DNA of 55,858 bases from Solimonas sp. (GTDB taxonomy: Bacteria > Pseudomonadota > Gammaproteobacteria > Nevskiales > Nevskiaceae): the NCBI GenBank assembly GCA_030149365.1, contig JASBRP010000053.1:1-55858 (forward strand), written 5' to 3'. Shown piece by piece: positions 41,062 to 48,446 of the stretch. The translations under genes were made by a program, and so were the position numbers. A model generated the notes under the pieces. It worked only from the letters and a program-made list of their open reading frames with translations, was not told the DNA's origin and did no database searches. Every line of letters starts with the position of its first letter. Within the stretch, counting starts at the first letter, position 1.

Positions 41062-42447
41062 TCAACCCACCAGCACGATGATGTCCCGGCCGCCGAGCGT
41101 GGGGGCGATCTGCATGGCGTAGGCCACGGCGCGTGCGTCGTCCAGTGCCAGCTCGGCCTGCAGCTGGCTGCGCAGGTACTGCTGGACCCGGGTGCCTTCC
41201 TGAGCCGAAACCTCGGGGTACTTCACGCGGCCGCTGCCCTTGATCCAGGCATGTTCGCGCCGGCGTTCGCGATAGGCCCCGCTCCAGGCCTTCGGCTCGC
41301 GGTCTTCCATCGGCTCCCGATCGGGCTCGATCAGCACCAGTTCGGCCGAGGCTTCACGCAGGAACGGCAGGATGAAGCCGATGCTGTCCGCGCGACTTTG
41401 CGTGGCGGCCACCAGCACCGGGAACATCGGCCTGATGCCGGGCCGCTGCCGGTACTGCATCAGGGTTTCGTGACCCAGCAGCGCATGGAAATCATTGGCC
41501 AGCAGGGCGTAAGGGTAGGGCCCGGCGCCCAGGCTATGGACGAAGTGCGTGCTTTCCTCCACCGAGGTCCAGTGCCGCAGCGCGGCGGTGCGGGCATCAT
41601 CCTCGTCGGTGACCTCGATGCGGGCGCCGTGTCGGGTCAGCTCCGTCAGCAGCGACAGGTCATCCCGCAGGTCCTGCCGGCGCAGGAAGATGGTGCAGGG
41701 CATCTGCTGCACCTCGGCCACGCGTGCCACCGCCAGGCTGTGCTGCTTGAACTCGTTGGAGCACAGCAAGGCACTCTTCTGCAGCAGCTTGGCGATGCTG
41801 GCCTGCACCACGGCATTCTCGAACTCCGGCGTGGTCTGGCGGCTGTCCTCACGCTTGATCAGTACGCGGGCCTGCTCGCTGTCCGACACCGCGAGCGGCA
41901 GTTGTACCAGCGGCGTGGGGCGCTGCAGCACGGGAGCAATCGCGGCAAACACCCGCTCGTGGAAGCGCGCCTCCTGGCGCAGCTCGCGGTAGCGCGCCGC
42001 GAGGCGCTCCAGGGATTCATGGGCTGTGCCCAGGGCCACGTCACCCAGGCGACGCTTCCGTGGAGCGACGGCGGCCTCGGGTCCTGCAGCGGGTTCCGCC
42101 GGGACCGGGCTGGTGGCCTCGGGCGGCTGATCAAGCGGCTCGCCTTCGTTGAAGGCATTCCAGAGTCCCTCCACGGCGCCCCAGTCGATCGCTTGGTTGG
42201 CGACCGGCAGCGCGCGCGCATTGCTCGCGGCCCTGCGGAACAGGACGCGATTCCCCTGGGTCCGGTAGACGTCGAACAGCATCAGCCAGAGGTCGCCACG
42301 CGCGGGCTGGCTCTCGACTGTCTGCAGCAGCAGCAGCGCGATGTCGCCGGCCAGATCGGTGGCGACATTGATGTCCACATGCTCCACATCCATCGTTGGC
42401 CGGATGCCGCGGACCAATGCGTGGGTTTCCTCGATGCCAGCCTGCAT
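41062..42447 (-). CDS. TrpB-like pseudoenzyme with N-terminal FimV-like segment
   Basis: A 461-residue protein. Residues 20-85 (DINVATDLAGDIALLLLQTV, LWLMLFDVYRTQGNRVLFRR) resemble the TPR-like tail of FimV. After a Pro/Ala linker, 145-440 follows tryptophan synthase beta in order: RPTPLVQLPL, VLIKRED, HWTSVEESTHFVHSLGAGPY and DSIGFILPFL. The PLP-binding Lys expected about eleven residues after the KRED start is absent (EFEN at 208-211), and the Gly-rich phosphate loop is ATQSRAD. It therefore should not bind PLP and is probably a structural or regulatory relative. ATG 42447 has AGGA upstream; ATG 42471 is in frame but has none. Confidence 0.75.
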   Translation of the reverse strand: MQAGIEETHALVRGIRPTMDVEHVDINVATDLAGDIALLLLQTVESQPARGDLWLMLFDVYRTQGNRVLFRRAASNARALPVANQAIDWGAVEGLWNAFNEGEPLDQPPEATSPVPAEPAAGPEAAVAPRKRRLGDVALGTAHESLERLAARYRELRQEARFHERVFAAIAPVLQRPTPLVQLPLAVSDSEQARVLIKREDSRQTTPEFENAVVQASIAKLLQKSALLCSNEFKQHSLAVARVAEVQQMPCTIFLRRQDLRDDLSLLTELTRHGARIEVTDEDDARTAALRHWTSVEESTHFVHSLGAGPYPYALLANDFHALLGHETLMQYRQRPGIRPMFPVLVAATQSRADSIGFILPFLREASAELVLIEPDREPMEDREPKAWSGAYRERRREHAWIKGSGRVKYPEVSAQEGTRVQQYLRSQLQAELALDDARAVAYAMQIAPTLGGRDIIVLVG

Positions 42448-42626
42448 GTTCCGTCCTGGAGGGTGCGTCATGTTGTTCGAACCGCCCTTGTACCGTCTTT
42501 GCATGACACTTCACCAGAAATGAATAGTCGTTCATGCATGGAGGCGCAAAGAGCGCAGGACTGCAGCGGAAAATGAATAAGGTCCCGGGCTGTCCTGGGG
42601 CCGCGATGACGCCGGCAGGGAAGGCG

Positions 42627-43043
42627 TTACTTCTGCGTGCTGGATTCGCCCGCGTGCTTCACGCGCTTCAGCGCTTCGATCTTCGAGATCGGGCACTGGC
42701 TGCGGCCGCTGCTGTCCTGGACCACCACGCTGTCCAGCGTGGTCAGCCTGCCGGCCGTGCTGGTGAAGCCCAGCTCCGAGGTGAACAGCAGGCCGGTGCA
42801 GGGCGCCATCAGGGTCAGCAGGTAATCGCTGGAAGGACCGGCGTTGATGATGACGTGGTTGGCGTCCACCGAGTTCCAGCCGTCCACCCGGTAGTTGAGG
42901 ATTTCCTTCACCGGCTCGCCGATGGCATAGCCGCGCGCGGCGACCACGTCTGCGATCGGCTTGATCTCCGCGGTCGGCTGCTGCGCGCAGGCGGTGAGCG
43001 CCAGGGCGGCGATCGGCAGGAACCCACGGCAGGTCTTGGACAT
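42627..43043 (-). CDS. Lipoprotein, DUF6491-like
   Basis: A 138-residue lipoprotein (signal MSKTCRGFLPIAALALTAC, lipobox LTAC). The body has ILNYRVDGWNSVDANHVIIN, SDYLLTLMAPCTGLLFTSEL, FTSTAGRLTTLDSVVV and SQCPISKIEAL; two Cys may pair. This resembles DUF6491 small proteins of Xanthomonadales relatives, with unknown role. The ATG at 43043 has GGAG six bases upstream; ATG 43049 is two codons earlier. It lies 65 bases after the end of the glycosidase operon on the same strand. Confidence 0.75.
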   Translation of the reverse strand: MSKTCRGFLPIAALALTACAQQPTAEIKPIADVVAARGYAIGEPVKEILNYRVDGWNSVDANHVIINAGPSSDYLLTLMAPCTGLLFTSELGFTSTAGRLTTLDSVVVQDSSGRSQCPISKIEALKRVKHAGESSTQK

Positions 43044-43108
43044 GATCATCTCCGGCAATGCTGGGGACGATCTTACTCCGTGTCCGGCGGCCGCCGGGAG
43101 GCCGCGCG

Positions 43109-44290
43109 TCAGCCCAGCACGGGCTGGTAGTCCGGCGGGACGCCCTGCTTCAGGATCAGCTCCCGGTAGGCCGCAACGGCGTCGGTGGGCCGGCGCTTCA
43201 GTTCGGGGTCGGTCAGCACGTCCACGGTGTAGAGGCCGAAGCGCGGGCCGTAGTGTCCCCACTCGAAATTGTCGGTAAGGCTCCAGTACATGTAGCCCAC
43301 CACGTTCGCGCCCTCCGCGCGGGCGCGCTGCACCCAGTAGACGCAGTCCCGCAGGGCATCCTCGCGGCGGACGCCGTCCGGGCGCGGTTCGGCGTTCAGG
43401 GTGGGCATGCCGCTCTCGGCCACCAGCAGGGGCAGGCGCGGATGGCGGCGGGACAGCTTTTTCAGCGCGCGCCCCAGGCCCGAGGGGCAGGGGTCCGCTT
43501 CCCAGGTGCGTCCCTTGAGCACCGCGTCCGAAATGCCGCGGTAGTAGTAGTCGATCGCCATGCAGTCGAGCTTGTCGATGACGCCGTCGAGGAACAGCCA
43601 GTCGGTGAACCACTGCAGGGCGCGCGAGCGCAGCCCTTCGCCCATCCAGACGATGTTGGACGACACCATGGCGCCGCCATCCAGCTGGTGGATCAGGTCG
43701 TAGACCTGGCGGTGGGCGCTGACGATGTGCTTGCGCATCAGCTTCACGCCGGCCCACTTCATCTTGCGGTACTTCCACTCGATGAGCATGAAGAACGCGG
43801 CTTCGTTGAAGGTCAGCCACAGTTTGACGTCGCGGACATAGCGCTGCGCGATCAGGCGCGAGAACGCGACGAAGTCCACGGTGGTCTGCGGATTGGTCCA
43901 CGCGCCCTGGTCGGCGACCCAGCCCGGGTACACGAAATGATCCAGGGTGATCAGCGGCGCGATGCCGGCCTGCTTCATCGCAAGGATCAGGTCGTCGTAG
44001 TAGGCGAGTTCCGCTTCGTCGATCTGCCCCTTGCGCGGCTCCACTCTCGCCCAGTTGATGCCGATGCGGAAGGTGTTGACCCCCAGGTCCTTGGCCAGGC
44101 CCACGTCCTCGCGGTAGCGGTGGCGGAAATCGACGGACCTGCCGTAGCGGTCCTGCGTCGGCGTATTCGCGTTGTAGCGGTCCCAGTTGGAATCGACGTT
44201 GCCGCCTTCGCTCTGGTAGCCGGAGGCAGATACGCCCCAGATGAAATCGGGGGGCAGCGGGTTCAGCGGCGAGGATCGGGCAGCGCTCAT
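43109..44290 (-). CDS. Glycoside hydrolase family 1 (beta-glucosidase-like)
   Basis: A 393-residue GH1-type enzyme, shorter than the usual 440-480. N-terminal FIWGVSASGYQSEGG replaces the family FxxGxAtAaYQiEG block; NTFRIGINWARVEP follows. The acid/base Glu lies in WLTFNEAAFF, where most members have NEP. The nucleophile Glu is in LLVAESGM, where most have TENG. YMYWSLTDNFEWGHYGPRFG is the typical sugar-binding C-terminal block. Both catalytic Glu are present, so it should be active. No signal peptide, hence cytoplasmic action on imported glycosides. Last gene of the symporter operon. Confidence 0.88.
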   Translation of the reverse strand: MSAARSSPLNPLPPDFIWGVSASGYQSEGGNVDSNWDRYNANTPTQDRYGRSVDFRHRYREDVGLAKDLGVNTFRIGINWARVEPRKGQIDEAELAYYDDLILAMKQAGIAPLITLDHFVYPGWVADQGAWTNPQTTVDFVAFSRLIAQRYVRDVKLWLTFNEAAFFMLIEWKYRKMKWAGVKLMRKHIVSAHRQVYDLIHQLDGGAMVSSNIVWMGEGLRSRALQWFTDWLFLDGVIDKLDCMAIDYYYRGISDAVLKGRTWEADPCPSGLGRALKKLSRRHPRLPLLVAESGMPTLNAEPRPDGVRREDALRDCVYWVQRARAEGANVVGYMYWSLTDNFEWGHYGPRFGLYTVDVLTDPELKRRPTDAVAAYRELILKQGVPPDYQPVLG

Positions 44291-44316
44291 GGGCGTGTTT
44301 GCTGTCGGTGTTCAGG

Positions 44317-45519
44317 TTATGGGCGCGACGTGGAGCAGGCGAACACCTGCAGCACTTCGTAGCAGGCGCCCATCGTGTGGTAGTCGACCTTGCCTGCCGG
44401 GCTCTTCTCGTCGGTCAGGCAGCGGTTGTCCGGCGCCAGGATGCGGAACCAGGCGCCGTAGCGATGGTCGACGAAATGCGTCCAGCTGTAGGACCACAGG
44501 CGCTCGTACCATTGCCAGTACTGGTCGTCGCCGCTGCGGTCGGCCAGCAGGGCGGCTGTAGCGATGGACTCCGCCTGCACCCAGAAATACTTGTCGCTAT
44601 CGTAGGGCCGATATTCGCGATCCACGCCGTAGATCATTCCGCCGTGCGTGGCATCCCAGGAACAGTCCAGTGCGCGGTCGAAAAGCTCCCGTGCTCGGGT
44701 GAGTCGCCAGTCCGAAGGCTGGTGGCGGTCCAGGATCAACAGCAGCTTGGCCCACTCGGTCTGGTGTCCGGGCTGGTAGCCCCAGGGCCTGAAGATGTTG
44801 CTGCGGTCGCCCTTGTTGTAGTCCCAGTCGGGCGTCCAGTCCGCGTGGTAGTGCTCCCACACCAGGCCATCGGTGGCGGTGGCCTGGCGTTTGACCATGT
44901 TGTCGGCCAGCAGGGCGGCGCGTTGCAGGTAGCGCGGCTCGCGCGTGGCCTCGTAGGCCGCGAGCAGTGCCTCGCAGGCATGCATGTTGGCGTTCTGGCC
45001 GCGGTAGCCGCTCAGGGTCCAGTCCGCCGTGGCCTCGTCGGCATATAGCCCGGCCTGCGGTTCCCAGAAACGGGCCTCCATCAGCGCCCAGGTCTCGTCG
45101 AGCCACAGCCGGGCTTCGTCGATACCGGCCTCCACGGCCTTGGCGTAGGCCAGCAGGACGAAGGCCAGTCCGTAGCAATGATGGGTCCGGTCCTGGGGCA
45201 GGCCGTCCAGCAGCGTCCAGGCATAGCCGCCGGTCTGCGGATCGCGATGCGCCGCCCGCAGGAAATCCAGGCCATGCCAGAGGGCATCCCGGTATTGCGG
45301 CTCGCCGAAGCGGCGCCAGGCCATGGCGTAGTTGAAGATGAAGCGCGTGCTGCTCACCAGGTGGCGCGAGCGGCTGTCGTAGACCGTGCCGTCGTCCTTG
45401 AAGTAGTGGTAGAAGCCGCCGGCGGGATCGATGCAGCGCGGGTGGTAGAACGCCATCGTCGCGCGGACGTGGTCCAGCAGGAATACCGGAGAGCGGAAAT
45501 CCGGTTGTGCCTCGGCCAT
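44317..45519 (-). CDS. AGE family sugar epimerase/isomerase
   Basis: A 400-residue (alpha/alpha)6-barrel protein of the N-acylglucosamine 2-epimerase superfamily. Landmarks are STRFIFNYAMAWRRFG, DRTHHCYGLAFVLLAYAKAV, NANMHACEALLAAYEATREP, RPWGYQPGHQTEWAKLLLIL and DSDKYFWVQAESIATAALLA, with the catalytic His residues in HHCYG and PGHQTEW. Mannose, sulfoquinovose-derived or glucose isomerase are all possible; this wording is closest to D-mannose isomerase-type members. The start at 45519 comes two bases after the stop of the upstream esterase gene. Confidence 0.87.
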   Translation of the reverse strand: MAEAQPDFRSPVFLLDHVRATMAFYHPRCIDPAGGFYHYFKDDGTVYDSRSRHLVSSTRFIFNYAMAWRRFGEPQYRDALWHGLDFLRAAHRDPQTGGYAWTLLDGLPQDRTHHCYGLAFVLLAYAKAVEAGIDEARLWLDETWALMEARFWEPQAGLYADEATADWTLSGYRGQNANMHACEALLAAYEATREPRYLQRAALLADNMVKRQATATDGLVWEHYHADWTPDWDYNKGDRSNIFRPWGYQPGHQTEWAKLLLILDRHQPSDWRLTRARELFDRALDCSWDATHGGMIYGVDREYRPYDSDKYFWVQAESIATAALLADRSGDDQYWQWYERLWSYSWTHFVDHRYGAWFRILAPDNRCLTDEKSPAGKVDYHTMGACYEVLQVFACSTSRP

Positions 45520-45521
45520 CT

Positions 45522-46142
45522 TCAGCCCTGCCTGGCCGTCAGGACGTGCGGCGCGAGCAGCTCGCGCCATGCCTGGTAGCCGGCACCCGTCAGGTGGATG
45601 GCGTCGTAGGTGAATTCCTTCTTCAGCATGCCCTTGCCATCATCCAGGGCCGGGAACAGGTCGATGAAGCCGATGCCGCGGCGCGCCGCGATCTGCTGGT
45701 AGCGCAGGTTGAGCGTGCGGATGCGCTCGAACATCTTGCGCGCGCGCGGCATCACCGTTTGCAGATAGATGGAGCAGCCGGGGAGGGCAGCCTGCAGGCG
45801 CTCCACGATGGCTTCGACGTCTGCGGCGATGTCGTCGATGGTTCGTCCCGCGGCGATGTCGTTGCTGCCGATCAGCAGGAAGATCTTTTCCGGACGGATC
45901 GAGATCAGTGGATCCAGGCGCAGCAGCAGATGCTCGCTGCGTTCGCCGCCGATGCCGAAGTTGCGCGTGGCGATATCCGGGAAGATCAGGTCCCAGCGGG
46001 CCTGGTGTGTGATGCTGTCGCCCAGGAAGGCGATGCCGCTGCAGCCGGGCACGGCGGCCACCTCGATGCAGCCGCGCCAGGCGCCCCATAGCTTTCGGGC
46101 GAAGAAGCGCTCGAACAACATGCCGATCAGGCTGCGTCTCAT
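45522..46142 (-). CDS. SGNH/GDSL hydrolase
   Basis: A 206-residue esterase. Block I is FLGDSITHQARW with the catalytic Ser (about residue 43), block II has NFGIGGERS, block III is IGSNDIAAG and block V DAIHLTGAGYQAW with the Asp and His of the triad. Likely removes acyl groups, such as acetate, from sugars. N-terminus is amphipathic with no clean signal peptide. It is the second gene of the sugar operon, between the symporter and AGE genes. Confidence 0.9.
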   Translation of the reverse strand: MRRSLIGMLFERFFARKLWGAWRGCIEVAAVPGCSGIAFLGDSITHQARWDLIFPDIATRNFGIGGERSEHLLLRLDPLISIRPEKIFLLIGSNDIAAGRTIDDIAADVEAIVERLQAALPGCSIYLQTVMPRARKMFERIRTLNLRYQQIAARRGIGFIDLFPALDDGKGMLKKEFTYDAIHLTGAGYQAWRELLAPHVLTARQG

Positions 46143-46179
46143 GGATTTTTCTCCTCGTTCTTGATCATGGACAGCGGTC

Positions 46180-47589
46180 TCAGGCTGCTGCCGCGCGCCG
46201 GGCCTGCAAAGTGGCCTGGTTGCGCTGGTGAAGAGCGCGCGAGATCGGGTAGAAGCCGATGGAGAGCAGCGCCAGGATCACCATCACGCCGATGCCCAGC
46301 ACGTAGACCAGCCCCAGGCGCTCGACGATGTCTACGCTGATGGTGGCGGGATCGGCCTTGTCGGGGAACCCGACGACGGTGAGGATCACGCCCGAGAGGA
46401 AGACGCCCATGCCGGAGACGCCCTTCTGGATCATGATCAGCGCGGCGAACATCAGGCCTTCCATGCGCTGCCCGGTCTTGGCTTCGATGTGATCGGCCAC
46501 GTCGGCCAGCATCGAGCTACCCATGATCAGGGCGACCAGCACGGTGGCGCCGATCAGCACGCCCTGCAGGATCAGCCACGGCAGCATCTGCTGAGGGCCG
46601 AGGTCGATGATGCCCAGCAGGCGCAGGCTGATCAGCAGCACGAAGGCGACCAGTGCCAGCGCATACGCGCCGATGGTCACGGCCTTCTTGCCGAGATGGC
46701 GGGAGAAGCCTGCCACCACCAGGCCCACGATCACGCCCAGGCCGTAGCCGCCGGCGATGGCGGCGAGTTGCTGGGACTGGAGTTTCCAGAAGTAGGTGTT
46801 GATGTAGGTGCCCAGCGCGGTGGACACGCCACCGGCGATGGAGAAGAAGAACACGCAGAGCACCACGCTGACATAGGCGCGATCGGTCAGCAGATGCTTG
46901 AGCCCTGTGACGAGGCCCTGCTGGTGGTGGGCCGGGGTGGAGGCGATCAACGAGGGGATGCGGTCATGCGTGCCGCGCGCGGCAACCAGCACGCTGAACA
47001 GCATGATGGCGGCGGCCACATAGCCGTACTGCACATAGCCCTCGGCATTCAGTTGTCCCACCGGCTGTTCCGCGGTCGGCGCCAGGAAGAACTGGAACAC
47101 CACGATGCCCATGCCGACCAGGCCGATGGCCATGAACAGCGAGCGGTAGGTGGCGAGCGTGGTGCGCTCGTCGTAGTCGCTGGTGAGTTCGGCCATCAAG
47201 GCGGCCGAGGGAATCTCGTAGAGGCTGATGGACAGGCGCACGATGACGGAGGTGACGACGAGCCAGACCATCTGCGTGGACTGCGAGGCCTCCGGCGGCG
47301 CCCAGAACAGCGCGTAGGCGATGGCCATGGGCAGGGCGGCGCCGTACATGAACGGATGCCGGCGTCCCCACGAGGAGCGGTGGTGATCCGACACCTGGCC
47401 GATGATCGGGTCGAGCAGCGCGTCGATCAAAGTGGCGATCAGGATCGCCAGGCCCACCTGGGAGGCCGGCAGGCCGACGACCTGGTTGTAGTAAAGCATC
47501 AGCAGGGCATTGAAGCCCTGGTCCTTGATGCCGAAGGCCAGTGAGCCGAATCCGAAGGCGAGCTTCGTCTTGGTGGGCAGTTGGTTCAT
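46180..47589 (-). CDS. GPH (MelB-like) sugar:cation symporter
   Basis: A 469-residue MFS permease with about twelve membrane helices of the glycoside-pentoside-hexuronide:cation symporter family. Family marks are DALLDPIIGQVSDHHRSSWG and RRHPFMYGAALP in the helix 2-3 region, and YEIPSAALMAELTSDYDERT between helices 4 and 5. It probably imports the glycoside split by the GH1 enzyme. ATG 47589 (MNQLPTKTKLAFGFGSLAFG) suits the family; a GTG at 47628 would add 13 polar residues. First gene of the operon, divergent from tetR. Confidence 0.9.
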   Translation of the reverse strand: MNQLPTKTKLAFGFGSLAFGIKDQGFNALLMLYYNQVVGLPASQVGLAILIATLIDALLDPIIGQVSDHHRSSWGRRHPFMYGAALPMAIAYALFWAPPEASQSTQMVWLVVTSVIVRLSISLYEIPSAALMAELTSDYDERTTLATYRSLFMAIGLVGMGIVVFQFFLAPTAEQPVGQLNAEGYVQYGYVAAAIMLFSVLVAARGTHDRIPSLIASTPAHHQQGLVTGLKHLLTDRAYVSVVLCVFFFSIAGGVSTALGTYINTYFWKLQSQQLAAIAGGYGLGVIVGLVVAGFSRHLGKKAVTIGAYALALVAFVLLISLRLLGIIDLGPQQMLPWLILQGVLIGATVLVALIMGSSMLADVADHIEAKTGQRMEGLMFAALIMIQKGVSGMGVFLSGVILTVVGFPDKADPATISVDIVERLGLVYVLGIGVMVILALLSIGFYPISRALHQRNQATLQARRAAAA

Positions 47590-47665
47590 GTCCGGGAAAT
47601 CGGTGCGCAGTCGGCCTGGCCCCGGCACGTAAAAGGCCTGGAGGCAGGTACCGACCCGGTTATTG

Positions 47666-47737
47666 GGCTAACGAACGGCAGGTTGCATTTCTGGGCGAAT
47701 GCTCTTATCGTTTCCCCATCCTAGGCTAACGATCGTT
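47666..47737. promoter_or_regulatory. Operator region between the symporter operon and tetR
   Basis: The word GGCTAACGA-A/T-CG occurs at 47666-47677 and again from 47724. The second copy contains the perfect palindrome AACGATCGTT (47728-47737) three bases before the tetR start codon. The region lies between divergent genes, which suits joint repression by the TetR protein. Confidence 0.6.
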
Positions 47738-47740
47738 CGT

Positions 47741-48385
47741 ATGTCAAAAGTCCCTGCCACCCAAAGACGACTGGCCGCTATCGCCACCGTCCTGCCGCCT
47801 GGAGCGACGCCGGAAGGCTCGCGCGGCGTCATCCTCGGCGAGGCGCTGCGCCTGTTCGCGGAGCATGGCTATGGTGGCGCGTCGATTCGCGACATCGCCA
47901 AACTGGCCGGCATCAAGGGCGCTTCGGTGTACTCGCATTACCCGTCCAAGGCGCATGTGCTGGCCGAGCTGATCCGGATCGGCCACGAGGAGCATTTCCG
48001 CCGCATGCGGGCCGGCCTGCTGGCGGCCAGCCCGGAGCCGCGTCTGCAGTTGATCGCCGTGGTGCGCGCACACGTGCTGGCGCATGCCGACTACCCGATG
48101 CTGGCCGTGGTCTCCAACGCCGAGTTGCACGCGCTGCCACCGGAGTTCGCGGCGCCCATCCTGGAGCTGCGCCGCCAGTCGGAGCTGCTGCTGCTGGAGG
48201 TGATCCAGCGCGGCGAGACCCTGGGCGCCTTCAAGGTTGCGGATACGCAGCTGGCCCTGCTGGCGATTGGCGCCATGGGCCTGCGCGTGGCGCATTGGTA
48301 CACGCCGGAGCTCGACAAGACCCCCGAGCAGATCGCCGACACCTACGGGGACTTTGCCTGCCGCATCGTCGGCGCCACGAACTGA
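47741..48385 (+). CDS. TetR family regulator of the glycoside locus
   Basis: A 214-residue TetR regulator. The DNA-binding part is at about 30-75 (ILGEALRLFAEHGYGGASIR, DIAKLAGIKGASVYSHYPSK), with SVYSHYPSK as the recognition helix end. The ligand domain includes AHVLAHADYPMLAVVSNAEL and a TetR_C-type YTPELDKTPEQIADTYGDFA. ATG 47741 follows the palindrome at 47728-47737. It stands between the sugar operon (reverse) and the TonB-receptor operon (forward, 61 bases on) and could control both. Confidence 0.9.
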   Translation: MSKVPATQRRLAAIATVLPPGATPEGSRGVILGEALRLFAEHGYGGASIRDIAKLAGIKGASVYSHYPSKAHVLAELIRIGHEEHFRRMRAGLLAASPEPRLQLIAVVRAHVLAHADYPMLAVVSNAELHALPPEFAAPILELRRQSELLLLEVIQRGETLGAFKVADTQLALLAIGAMGLRVAHWYTPELDKTPEQIADTYGDFACRIVGATN

Positions 48386-48446
48386 ATTTCCACCAACCAG
48401 GGCGGCACTAGACCGCTTCTGTAGTGCACACGAGGAGAAGTTATCC

